Shown here: positions 24,086 through 34,910 of the stretch, in pieces | How the letters are laid out: each line of letters begins with the position of its first letter | Numbering within the stretch: the first letter of the stretch is position 1 | Source: Gammaproteobacteria bacterium | GTDB taxonomy: Bacteria > Pseudomonadota > Gammaproteobacteria > RBG-16-57-12 | Assembly: GCA_021647245.1 (NCBI GenBank) | Contig: JAKIVC010000029.1 | Location: forward strand, 1-39,977 | Length of the DNA: 39,977 bases | Direction: 5' to 3' | Made by a program: the position numbers and the translations under genes | Notes under the pieces: generated by a model | What the model saw: the letters and a program-made list of their open reading frames with translations, nothing else | The model's database searches: none | What the model was told of the DNA's origin: nothing

Positions 24086-25378
24086 TTGTTTGAACGCCCC
24101 AAAGCGGGTGAGCGTGCTGTGCTGGTTCATGTTGATGTCGCCGCAAGTATGGGTGAAGAAGATTTGAATGAGTTTCACGAGCTTGTTGTCTCCGCAGGTG
24201 CGGAGCCGGTTGCAATTGTCACCGGTGCTCGACGCACACCCGATGCAAAATATTATATTGGCAGTGGCAAGGCTGAAGAGATCGCACAAGTGGTTCTCGC
24301 GGAGGGCGCTGATGTCGTTTTATTTAATCATGCACTGGCACCCAGTCAGGAGCGTAACCTTGAAGCGATATTAAAGTGCCGCGTGTTGGATCGGACAGGG
24401 CTTATTTTGGATATTTTTGCCCAGCGCGCTGACTCACATGAAGGGCGTTTACAAGTTGAGCTTGCCCAGCTAAAGCATCTCTCTACCCGACTGATTCGCG
24501 GCTGGACCCACTTGGAGCGCCAGAAAGGAGGGATCGGCTTACGAGGTCCCGGCGAAACTCAGCTAGAGACAGACCGTCGCTTGTTGAATGAGCGCATTAA
24601 ACAGTTACGCAAGCGACTCGAAAAAGTGCAGCGCCGTCGCGAGCAGAGTCGTAAAGCACGCAAAAAAGCGGAGTTGCCAACGATCTCGCTGGTTGGCTAT
24701 ACCAACGCGGGTAAATCGACACTCTTCAATAGTCTGACCGACTCTGGGGTTTATGCTGCTGATCAGCTGTTTGCAACACTGGACCCAACCTTTCGTCGCC
24801 TTGAACTGCCACAGGCAGGCGCGGCTATTATAGCGGATACGGTGGGCTTTATTCGCCACCTTCCTCATGATTTAGTGGCCGCCTTTCAATCGACACTGGA
24901 GGAGAGCCGCAATGCGGCGTTACTGCTGCATGTAATCGATAGCCATAGTGTGGAGCGTCACGCTATGATTGAGCAGGTTAACCTGGTGTTGAAAGAGATT
25001 GGGGCCTCAGAGGTTCCTCAGATTGAAATTTTCAATAAAATTGATCTGCTGGAGGGGGAGAAGCCGAGGATTGATCGGGATGAACATGGTAATGTGCGCC
25101 GAATATGGGTCTCTGCTCAGGCCGATTTAGGGATGGAATTGATCTTGGAGGCGGTCGCTGAGCAGTTTCGTGATCAGCGGATTCATCACTGGCTAAACCT
25201 TCCTGCAGACGCTGGGCGGTTAAGGGCGCGGCTGTTTGAGCTGGAAGCAGTACGCAGTGAGAGGTTTGGTGAGCAAGGCGAATGGCATCTTGAAATTGAG
25301 CTGGAAGTGCGGGAGTTTGAGCTGTTAAAACGTCAAAAGTTGCTGGATGATGAGATGGTGTTAGCGGATCATCCGTAA
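24086..25378 (+). CDS. hflX: GTPase HflX
   Basis: 430 residues, start TTG. The N-terminal HflX domain (MFERPKAGERAVLVHVD ... ALAPSQERNLE ... RQKGGIGLRGPGETQLETDRR) is followed by a GTPase with G1 GYTNAGKST, G3 DTVGFIRHLPH and G4 NKIDLL. HflX splits stalled or heat-damaged ribosomes. The start matches E. coli HflX (MFDRYDAGEQAVLVH). GGAGGT at 24075-24080 lies five bases before the TTG. An out-of-frame ATG at 24082 would give only ATG-CTT-GTT-TGA, overlapping the true start, and might compete for initiation. Confidence 0.95.
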   Translation: MFERPKAGERAVLVHVDVAASMGEEDLNEFHELVVSAGAEPVAIVTGARRTPDAKYYIGSGKAEEIAQVVLAEGADVVLFNHALAPSQERNLEAILKCRVLDRTGLILDIFAQRADSHEGRLQVELAQLKHLSTRLIRGWTHLERQKGGIGLRGPGETQLETDRRLLNERIKQLRKRLEKVQRRREQSRKARKKAELPTISLVGYTNAGKSTLFNSLTDSGVYAADQLFATLDPTFRRLELPQAGAAIIADTVGFIRHLPHDLVAAFQSTLEESRNAALLLHVIDSHSVERHAMIEQVNLVLKEIGASEVPQIEIFNKIDLLEGEKPRIDRDEHGNVRRIWVSAQADLGMELILEAVAEQFRDQRIHHWLNLPADAGRLRARLFELEAVRSERFGEQGEWHLEIELEVREFELLKRQKLLDDEMVLADHP

Positions 25379-25703
25379 CCCTAACCCCCCAGATAGAAAC
25401 GCGCATGCTGCACAAACTTTTGATTTCACAGTGAAGCAAAAAATAGCCGCAGAGCCTGCGGGTGTGGCTAATATTTTTAGTCTCACGGTGAAGTTAATGT
25501 GATGTGCAGAGATGCACTCATACAGTGGTGACAGGGTGTCATTAAGCTGTCATATACGCCATCTCGCGTCTCTATCTAGGGATTAGGGCGTAATGACTTG
25601 CTATCATAGGGCAAGACTTTTAGACTCCTGCCTCAGAATCAGTATATTGAGGCCTTCAAAGGCCTCATATTGTATAACTTACTTAGTAATAGTGGAGAGA
25701 CTT
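25379..25703 (+). other. hflX-hflK intergenic region
   Basis: No coding sequence is convincing. AGCC-GCAG-AGC-CTGC ... GGCT (25444-25469) forms a small hairpin followed by an A/T-rich tract with TTTTT, perhaps an hflX terminator. GAGGCCTT and AAGGCCTC (25653-25671) form a nearly loop-less perfect inverted repeat just before the hflK leader. A sequence at about 25571 (CTATCTAGGGATTAGGG) closely resembles one at about 12196. An hflK promoter is likely here but I cannot fix its boxes. Confidence 0.4.
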
Positions 25704-26918
25704 ATGGCCTGGAATGAACCGGGTGGTGGCAATAAGCAAGACCCATGGGGTAACAATAACCGTGGTGGAAATAACAACCAAGGGCCGCCTGATCTTGATG
25801 AGGTATTGCGTAAGTTTCAAGAGAAGCTGAGCAGTATGTTTGGTGGTAAAAGCAGTAGTGGCAACAGCAGTAGCGGTGGCAACAACAACGCAGCAGCAGG
25901 TAATGGGCTGGTTATTTTGCTGCTGGTCGCTGTGATTGGTTGGAGTGCTTATGACTCTGTACATGTCATTCAGCCCGCGGAACGCGGTGTTGTCATGGTG
26001 TTCGGTAAATACAGTGAAACCCTCAAGCCAGGCCTTCAGTTTGTGCCACCACGCCCGATTGGTCGTGTCATTCGTGTTGATGTGGAGCAGACGCGTATTG
26101 CCGAAATCGGTTATCGCTCAGAAGGTCGTGGTGATAACGCACGTAACCGTGAATCACTGATGCTGACTCAGGATGAGAATATTATTGATATTCAGTTAGC
26201 GGTTCAATATCAAGTGAAAAGTGCAAGCGATTACGTCTTTAATACCGTCAACCCAGATCTCACTCTACATGAAATAACCGAGAGTGTTCTGCGTGAGTCC
26301 GTGGGTAATAGCAAGATGGACTTTGTGTTGACGGAAGGTCGTCGTGAGGTTGCCGAGCAGGTTCACGAGCAGATGCAACAGGTATTGGACTTTTATGGCA
26401 CCGGTTTAATTGTCACCAGTATTAATCTTCAGGATGCACAGCCACCAGAACAGGTGCAGCATGCGTTTGCCGATGCGGTAAAGGCGCGAGAAGATGAGCA
26501 GCGCTATAAGAATGAGGCCGAGGCTTACGCTAACGACATCATTCCTAAAGCACGTGGTGCAGCAGCGCGCCAATTAGAAGAGGCGAGTGGATATAAGGCT
26601 CGTATTATTGCAGAGGCCGAGGGTGCCGCCAGTCGTTTTACTCAAGTGCTTAAAGAGTATGAGCGTGCGCCTGAGGTGACCCGTGAGCGTCTCTATATTG
26701 ACGCGGTACAGGCTGTCTTGAGTAATACCAGCAAGATAATGATCAGTGTTGAGCAAAGCAACAGCCTGATGTACTTGCCGCTTGATCGAATGATGCAGCA
26801 AGGGGCTATCAGTAATTTCCCAATACCGCAGAATATCTCTAGCAGCATCAACCAACCGACGCTGAATAGTGTAGAGAGCCGCATTCGTGATGTTGTGCGT
26901 GGCCGAGGAGAGCGATAA
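25704..26918 (+). CDS. hflK: HflK, subunit of the HflKC membrane complex
   Basis: About 404 residues. Gly/Asn-rich N terminus (MAWNEPGGGNKQDPWGNN), one membrane segment (about residues 70-88, NGLVILLLVAVIGWSAY), then SPFH/band 7 domain (VVMVFGKYSETLKPGLQF ... ITESVLRESVG ... VTSINLQDAQPPEQV). The C-terminal helical region is rich in Ala/Glu/Arg. HflKC forms the cage around FtsH and modulates membrane proteolysis. I chose ATG 25704 over 25593: GTGGAGAGA precedes it and the N terminus is characteristic, whereas the extra 37 residues are not family-like. Its stop overlaps the hflC start (TAATG). Confidence 0.94.
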   Translation: MAWNEPGGGNKQDPWGNNNRGGNNNQGPPDLDEVLRKFQEKLSSMFGGKSSSGNSSSGGNNNAAAGNGLVILLLVAVIGWSAYDSVHVIQPAERGVVMVFGKYSETLKPGLQFVPPRPIGRVIRVDVEQTRIAEIGYRSEGRGDNARNRESLMLTQDENIIDIQLAVQYQVKSASDYVFNTVNPDLTLHEITESVLRESVGNSKMDFVLTEGRREVAEQVHEQMQQVLDFYGTGLIVTSINLQDAQPPEQVQHAFADAVKAREDEQRYKNEAEAYANDIIPKARGAAARQLEEASGYKARIIAEAEGAASRFTQVLKEYERAPEVTRERLYIDAVQAVLSNTSKIMISVEQSNSLMYLPLDRMMQQGAISNFPIPQNISSSINQPTLNSVESRIRDVVRGRGER

Positions 26919-27787
26919 TGCAGAAGAGTTCAATTTTTTTAACCGGCGTGGCAGCTATCGTAGTGATAGTGGTCTCCTGTACTTATACCGTTGCTGAATA
27001 CCAGCGTGCCATCATGTTACAACTGGGTGAAATAAAAGAGACCAGCATTGATCCTGGTTTGCACTTTAAGATTCCATTTATTAATACGATACGCTACTTT
27101 GATGCGCGCATTCAGACGCTGGATGCGCCACCTGAGCGCTATCTTACCAGTGAAAAGAAAAACGTTGAGGTGGATGCTTTTATCAAATGGCGGATTGCTG
27201 ACGTTGCACGCTTTTATACGGCAACCGGTGGTGGTGATGTGCGCCGTGCCAATTTGTTATTGTCGCAGATCATCAAAGATGGCCTGCGTGACGAGTTTGG
27301 TAAGCGCACCATGCAGGAGGTTATCTCCGGTGAACGTAGTCAGGTGATGAATGTTATCAGCGCTAAAGCCTCTAAACAGGCGGATGAAATTGGTATCGAT
27401 GTGGTACAGGTTCGTATCAAACGTATTGACTTGTCGGCTGATATCTCTGATTCTGTTTATCGACGTATGGAAGCTGAGAGGCAGCGGGTGGCCAATGAAC
27501 TGCGATCGCAAGGTGCTGAGGCAGGTGAGCGTATTCGGGCTGAAGCAGAGCGTAAGCGTACTATTCTGCTGGCTGAGGCATTTCGTGACTCTGAGCAGTT
27601 GCGTGGTGAAGGCGATGCAAAAGCCTCTGAGATTTATGCCAAGGCATACAGTAAAAATCCTGAGTTTTATGCGCTCTATCGCAGCTTGGATGCCTACACC
27701 AAAACCTTTGCAGATAAAGGTGACATTATGATTATTGATCCCCAGAGTGAATTCTTCCGCTATATGATGAATCCAGCGGGTAAATAA
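26918..27787 (+). CDS. hflC: HflC, subunit of the HflKC membrane complex
   Basis: 289 residues. N-terminal membrane segment (IFLTGVAAIVVIVVSCTYTV) followed by the SPFH domain (QRAIMLQLGEIKETSIDPGLHFKIPFI, ERYLTSEKKNVEVDAFIKWRI) and the Ala/Glu/Arg helices AERKRTILLAEAFRDSEQLRGEGDAKASEIYAKAY. It pairs with HflK in the periplasmic-facing assembly that controls FtsH. Translation is coupled to hflK by a TAATG overlap. Confidence 0.95.
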   Translation: MQKSSIFLTGVAAIVVIVVSCTYTVAEYQRAIMLQLGEIKETSIDPGLHFKIPFINTIRYFDARIQTLDAPPERYLTSEKKNVEVDAFIKWRIADVARFYTATGGGDVRRANLLLSQIIKDGLRDEFGKRTMQEVISGERSQVMNVISAKASKQADEIGIDVVQVRIKRIDLSADISDSVYRRMEAERQRVANELRSQGAEAGERIRAEAERKRTILLAEAFRDSEQLRGEGDAKASEIYAKAYSKNPEFYALYRSLDAYTKTFADKGDIMIIDPQSEFFRYMMNPAGK

Positions 27788-27802
27788 CAGATTGTCACAA
27801 AG

Positions 27803-27836
27803 CCGGGGCACCCAAAAGGTGTCCCGGTTTTGTTGT
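27803..27836 (+). terminator. Rho-independent terminator after hflC
   Basis: CCGGGGCACC (27803-27812) and GGTGTCCCGG (27818-27827) form a 10-pair stem with one G-U and a CAAAA loop, followed by TTTTGTTGTTTT. It lies 15 bases after the hflC stop. The yjeT-like gene begins 24 bases past the stem, so readthrough or a promoter further along must serve the downstream genes. Confidence 0.8.
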
Positions 27837-27851
27837 TTTAAGGAGCTGTAA

Positions 27852-28037
27852 ATGTGGAATGAACTACTGGTTGCCATTGCGTTGGTGCTTGTTATTGAGG
27901 GCATTCTGCCATTTGTAAATCCAAAAGGAATGCGCCGTGCCTGGGCTACTCTGGCAGAGATGGATGACAAATCGCTGCGCAGTACCGGCCTTATCAGCAT
28001 GGGGATTGGCGTATTATTGCTCTATCTGGTGAGATAA
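27852..28037 (+). CDS. yjeT: DUF2065 membrane protein, YjeT-like
   Basis: 61 residues with two hydrophobic segments (LLVAIALVLVIEGILPFV and LISMGIGVLLLYLV) separated by NPKGMRRAWATLAEMDDKSLR. This is the DUF2065 pattern of E. coli YjeT, which also lies between hflC and purA. AAGGAG precedes the ATG (TTTTAAGGAGCTGTAA). Function unknown; its conservation next to hflC suggests a role with the HflKC complex, by inference only. Confidence 0.88.
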   Translation: MWNELLVAIALVLVIEGILPFVNPKGMRRAWATLAEMDDKSLRSTGLISMGIGVLLLYLVR

Positions 28038-28097
28038 CCCTGTAAGTGGAAGGCTGTTCGGGCTATCATATGCGCCTCAAGAAATGTTAGATGAATC

Positions 28098-30591
<2,494 letters not shown>

Positions 30592-30925
30592 ACAGTAGCT
30601 CAGTTATGCCGATAAAAAATGATCTGCAGTATAATAGAGACCTCTGCACAAGTGGATGCACTGATAAAAAAGGCTAAATTTTAGCTGTTTTTCATTGGCA
30701 AACTTGTGAATAGCACACTATTTCCTTCATTTACCGCCTCAGCCAGCTAAATTTATCTCTTTGTTATCCAGCCCCTGCTGGTGCAGATGCCTCATATAGT
30801 GAGTGCTACAGCTCTTTTTTTGGCGTACCATTTGGTGGTTGATGGGTGAAAAATACTCATATTTCGCGCTGGATTTACACTGATGGCTTGAATAGAGGCC
30901 GTACAAAAAGGAATTAACGACTTTA
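30592..30925. other. Gene-free stretch after purA with a small inverted-repeat element
   Basis: GAGACCTCTGCACAAG (from 30647) and the reverse complement of CTGGTGCAGATGCCTC (to 30793) agree at 13 of 16 positions and are flanked by ATA on both sides, which could be a target duplication. Total length is about 147 bases. The inner part has a short hairpin (GCTAAATTTTAGC) followed by T-rich sequence, which may act as a purA terminator. The minus-strand frame over 30739-31014 has no recognisable family. The final 60 bases precede the kinase start, with AAAAAGGAA about 13 bases before its ATG. Confidence 0.45.
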
Positions 30926-33900
30926 ATGAGTATTAGACACCGTTTACTGCTGATTATTTTTCTGGTTGCACTACTTCCCACGCTGGTGGTGGGGTATGTC
31001 AATTTTACACACACCCGCGATCTTCTAGAGCAGCAGGCGCTCAGTAGCCTAGAGCGGCAGGCGCTATTAAAAGAGGGTGAGATGTTTATTCACCTCAAAG
31101 AGCTCTATACGCGTACTATTGATTTTAGCTCGGATGGGTTTATTCGCGATGAAGTTGAGAAACATGATAATGATGGCCTTTCTGTTGCGCTCAGCGAACA
31201 CCTCAAACTAAACAAGCAATCCCTTGATTCTCGTATTGTCCTTATCAATGCTTACCGGCTTGATGGTCCCCTAGTTGCATCAACATCTAGCAACCAACCA
31301 CCGATTATTCCTCACCTCAAAAAGTTTGCTACCGTAACGGAGTGGCCCTATCTTTCGATCACTCTTGTAGAGAGTGGGGAGAAATTATTTGATTTTTTCC
31401 AGCCGATCCCTTCCCGCCTTTCCAGTGGTGAGCGTGCGGGCTATTTACAAATACGTTTTAATGTTGAACTTTTTGATGAGTTGATGTTTCCCCAATCTCT
31501 TCATGACCGGCATGCTTATGATGCCTATGATCTCTCACACATGCGGGGTAACAGTGTCACTTATCTGGTCAGCCAGCAGGGGTATTTGATTAATGAGGTT
31601 GAGGGTATTGAGGGGAGTAACTCTGTCATTAGCACAGTGCCAACGACTCGCTGTATTGAGCAAGGTGAGTCGATGTCGGGTCGTTGGCAAAACTATGCAG
31701 GCAAGGATGTGCTGGGTTCATCTCACTGTGTTGATATTGGTGAAGATCGCTGGACTCTGGTGACAGAAATTGATCAGGATAAGGCGTATGGTGCGATTGC
31801 ATCATCAGGTTATTTTCTGTTTATTTCGCTCATATTCAGTATCGTATTGATCATTATTGCAGCTGTCTATCTAAGTAATATTATCTTTCGCCCCATAAAA
31901 TCACTGCATCAAAGTGCTGTGAGGATCTCTGAAGGAGAGTGGGGGCATCGAACAGCACTCAAGGGTGTTGGTGAGTTGTCAGAGCTCTCTCACACCTTTG
32001 ATCACATGCTTGATACACTGCGTAATGCGCAAAACAACCTTCAAGAGGCCAACCAGCAGCTGCTCAGGAATAATAGCGAGCTTGTTTTTAAGCAGCGCGC
32101 ATTGGATGAGCACACTTTGGTGCTTGAGCTTGACAGAGCAGGGGTGATTGTCTCGGTTAATGAGGCACTCTGCGATTGTAGCCAGTATGCCGAGCAGGAG
32201 CTGGTGGGTCAGCCAATCTCTATTTTAAGGCCACATAACTACAGTAAAGATCTTTTCACCGAATTACAGCGGCAGGTTCAGGAGGGGCATGTTTGGCATG
32301 GTGATCTGCCGGGTCGTCGCAAGGATGACTCCCTCTATTGGGTGGCGACCACGGTGGTGCCTTTTCTGGATGGTGATGGCATACCAGAGCGTTTTCTGAT
32401 CATTCAGACGGACATCACACACCAGAAAGTGAATGAAGAAAAGTTGAGTCGCTCTAATCGGGCGCTAACCGCATTGGCAGAGATGCAGGGCATTAGCGGA
32501 AGTTATCACGATGAAACTCTTTGGGCGCAGGCGATCGCGGATGGCTTGGATCACTGTTACGACGCGACTTGGGTTGATATCTATCATCACTCAGAGGATG
32601 AGATGGTTACGGTGGCAACTACCCTCACCGCAGCGGAAGATGTGACAGTTAATGACCCTTTTCCGCTCTTTATTGAACAGGGAGCCTTATGTGGCGTGGC
32701 GGCTATTCACCAACATCTGGAGCGTTTTCCAAAGGCATCCGCCTGGGCTCATTATGCTGAGGCAGGCTATTACGCCGTTATCACCTTGCCGATAAAAAAC
32801 CACCAAAATCTACTCGGACACTTGCAACTGCTCTCAACTGACCCTGAGGCCTTCTGCGATGATGAGGTTGATATTTTGCATAAACTGGTGGGTGAGCTGG
32901 CCACCGGCCTCTCTTTGATGCGTACTCAGAGTGATAAGGAGAGGGTGGAATATCAACTCTCCGCAAGCACACAAAATCTTGAACAAGCCCAGGAAATCGC
33001 TCAATTAGGGAGTTGCGAGTGGTTTATTGAGGGGGATTACCAAGTCTGGTCTGCCCAGCTCTACCGTATGCTAGGTTATCAGCCAGGCGAGGTGGAGCCA
33101 TCACGCGAGCGCCTCTATCAAACCATTCATGAGGATGACCGCCAAATGGTCAGTAGCGCGATTGATCAACTGAAAAAAATTGGTGGGGTCTGTAATCTAG
33201 AGTACCGCTTTGTTTTAGAGAGTGGAGAGGTAAGGCACATCTCCACTAAGGCAAAGCTTGATGTCGAGTCGGGTGCTCACAAAATCATTGCGACCATGCA
33301 AGATATTACAGATCGTATCTGCATGGAAAGTGAGCGAAAGGCCCTTGAAATGCAGTTGAAGCAGTCGCAGCGTTTGCAGGCGATTGGCCAGCTAACGGGG
33401 GGGATTGCCCACGACTTTAATAATATGCTGGCGGCAATATTGGGCTATACCGACTTGGCTAAAACCATGATATTGCCAGATCAGGCGAACATTTTAGGCT
33501 ATTTGGGTGAAATCGAAAAGGCGGGGTTCCGGGCTAGAGACTTGGTTCAGCAGATGCTCATATATAGCCGCCGTGAAAAGAGTCACGATACGGAAGTTTT
33601 AGATCTTAGTAATCTGCTGCGTGACAGCTTAAAAATGATGAAGTCGACGATTCCTCCCTCAATCGCTATCAACTGTGAGTTTGATGGTGATGAAAAGCTG
33701 TTGATTAAAGGGTTGTCGGTTGAGTTGCACCAGATCGTGACTAATCTTGTGATCAATGCACGGGATGCGATTGGAGAAAAAGGGGTTATTGATATCACCT
33801 TGCGGCACACGGGTGTGGATGGGCGGTTGTGTTCATCCTGTCAGCGTTACTTTAGTGGCGAATATGTGGTGCTGCAAGTTAACGATAGTGGGCAGGGTAT

Positions 33901-34522
33901 TCCCGAGCAGCAACTCTTCTCAATATTTGAGCCATTTTTCACCACTAAAGAGGTGGGTAAAGGGACTGGAATGGGACTCTCAATGGTGCATGGCTTGGTA
34001 CACAACCATGACGGACACCTTTGTGTTGAGTCACGTTTGGGGGAGGGGACACGCTTTGAACTCTATTTCCCGGTGCCGACAACCCTTCAGCCTGTCGGTG
34101 CCGAAATACCTGAAGAGGAGCCACCGCTGGCTAATGAAATACCCACTGCGACACGGGTAATGGTGGTGGATGATGAGATGTCAGTGGCGATTATGATCCA
34201 GCGTCAGCTGGAGTCCATTGGACTGCAATCCAAGGTGTTTTTTGACAGCCACCAGGCGCTGGCCTATTTTGAGTCACACCATGAGGAGATTGATCTGCTT
34301 ATTTCTGACCAGGCGATGCCTGGTTTGATGGGGCATGAGATGATCGCAAAGATGAGGGCACTCAACCCTCATCTACCGGTTGTGGTCTGCACAGGGTTCA
34401 GCGCCAGAGAGGTGTTGGCACTATTTAAACAGGTTGATGGTATTGAAGTGGTTTGCAAACCTGTGGATTTGGATGCTTTTACCACGGCACTGCAGCGGGT
34501 GCTCGGTAGAGTTGTGGGGTGA
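30926..34522 (+). CDS. Hybrid sensor histidine kinase with extracellular sensor, HAMP, PAS, GAF, PAS, kinase and receiver
   Basis: 1198 residues. TM1 (about 7-24) and TM2 (about 295-320) bound a roughly 270-residue periplasmic region, probably a double Cache sensor. A HAMP segment (FRPIKSLHQSAVRISEGEW) follows, then PAS (about 395-510), GAF (about 530-680) and a second PAS (about 690-800). The H-box GGIAHDFNNMLAAILGYTD has His829. The ATPase domain has LVINARDAI, DSGQGIP and GKGTGMGLSMVHG. A C-terminal receiver (LLISDQAMPG, Asp1128) makes it a hybrid. No target regulator is adjacent, so the receiver may act in a phosphorelay through an HPt protein such as the one at 3055, by inference. Confidence 0.9.
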   Translation: MSIRHRLLLIIFLVALLPTLVVGYVNFTHTRDLLEQQALSSLERQALLKEGEMFIHLKELYTRTIDFSSDGFIRDEVEKHDNDGLSVALSEHLKLNKQSLDSRIVLINAYRLDGPLVASTSSNQPPIIPHLKKFATVTEWPYLSITLVESGEKLFDFFQPIPSRLSSGERAGYLQIRFNVELFDELMFPQSLHDRHAYDAYDLSHMRGNSVTYLVSQQGYLINEVEGIEGSNSVISTVPTTRCIEQGESMSGRWQNYAGKDVLGSSHCVDIGEDRWTLVTEIDQDKAYGAIASSGYFLFISLIFSIVLIIIAAVYLSNIIFRPIKSLHQSAVRISEGEWGHRTALKGVGELSELSHTFDHMLDTLRNAQNNLQEANQQLLRNNSELVFKQRALDEHTLVLELDRAGVIVSVNEALCDCSQYAEQELVGQPISILRPHNYSKDLFTELQRQVQEGHVWHGDLPGRRKDDSLYWVATTVVPFLDGDGIPERFLIIQTDITHQKVNEEKLSRSNRALTALAEMQGISGSYHDETLWAQAIADGLDHCYDATWVDIYHHSEDEMVTVATTLTAAEDVTVNDPFPLFIEQGALCGVAAIHQHLERFPKASAWAHYAEAGYYAVITLPIKNHQNLLGHLQLLSTDPEAFCDDEVDILHKLVGELATGLSLMRTQSDKERVEYQLSASTQNLEQAQEIAQLGSCEWFIEGDYQVWSAQLYRMLGYQPGEVEPSRERLYQTIHEDDRQMVSSAIDQLKKIGGVCNLEYRFVLESGEVRHISTKAKLDVESGAHKIIATMQDITDRICMESERKALEMQLKQSQRLQAIGQLTGGIAHDFNNMLAAILGYTDLAKTMILPDQANILGYLGEIEKAGFRARDLVQQMLIYSRREKSHDTEVLDLSNLLRDSLKMMKSTIPPSIAINCEFDGDEKLLIKGLSVELHQIVTNLVINARDAIGEKGVIDITLRHTGVDGRLCSSCQRYFSGEYVVLQVNDSGQGIPEQQLFSIFEPFFTTKEVGKGTGMGLSMVHGLVHNHDGHLCVESRLGEGTRFELYFPVPTTLQPVGAEIPEEEPPLANEIPTATRVMVVDDEMSVAIMIQRQLESIGLQSKVFFDSHQALAYFESHHEEIDLLISDQAMPGLMGHEMIAKMRALNPHLPVVVCTGFSAREVLALFKQVDGIEVVCKPVDLDAFTTALQRVLGRVVG

Positions 34523-34906
34523 TTAAAAGCTCACGACACGGTTGCCACTCTCATCCGTTGAGAGTGTCGCCTGTTCGGGTGGGCATTCGCTGCGGCCACC
34601 ATAGTCAGGGAATTGGTAGTGAGTTTTATTGCCTTCGATGATTGACTTAAAGCCTGAATGTTGTAATTCATGAAGCAGAATGTCAGTAAGGTAGAGTGAG
34701 TCTTCGCGCTGCTGAGTATTCATTATTTTTTGTAGCAGCGAGATCTCTTCGATACCAAAGGCATCCATTTCTTTGCCCATTTCATATTGCAGTACATACA
34801 ATATCCTGCGGTAAAGTGCCATCCCTTCTCGATTCTGTGCAAATATCAGCTTTGCACAGCATTTGAAAATAAGCTGATCCAGTGTGTAGGTGACGCTCTT
34901 TTCCAT
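34523..34906 (-). CDS. Small protein of unknown function next to the DUF115 gene
   Basis: About 127 residues. I do not recognise a family. It is helical and polar, with TYTLDQLIFKCCAKLIFAQN, REGMALYRRILYVLQYEMGKE and a short acidic C terminus (TLSTDESGNRVVSF). It has no signal peptide. The frame is open from 35002, but that start would lie deep inside the DUF115 gene. ATG 34906 follows that gene's stop (34911) by four bases and is preferred; the Shine-Dalgarno is weak. It is the last gene of a leftward series map-glnD-DUF115 and probably works with the DUF115 protein. Confidence 0.6.
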   Translation of the reverse strand: MEKSVTYTLDQLIFKCCAKLIFAQNREGMALYRRILYVLQYEMGKEMDAFGIEEISLLQKIMNTQQREDSLYLTDILLHELQHSGFKSIIEGNKTHYQFPDYGGRSECPPEQATLSTDESGNRVVSF

Positions 34907-34910
34907 TGTT

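Noticed and set aside
27257-28000. 247-codon open frame on the minus strand
   Set aside because: It runs antisense across hflC, its terminator and the yjeT-like gene; both sense genes are clearly real.
30739-31014. 91-codon minus-strand frame
   Set aside because: It overlaps the kinase start and the small repeat element; I could not match it to an IS transposase.
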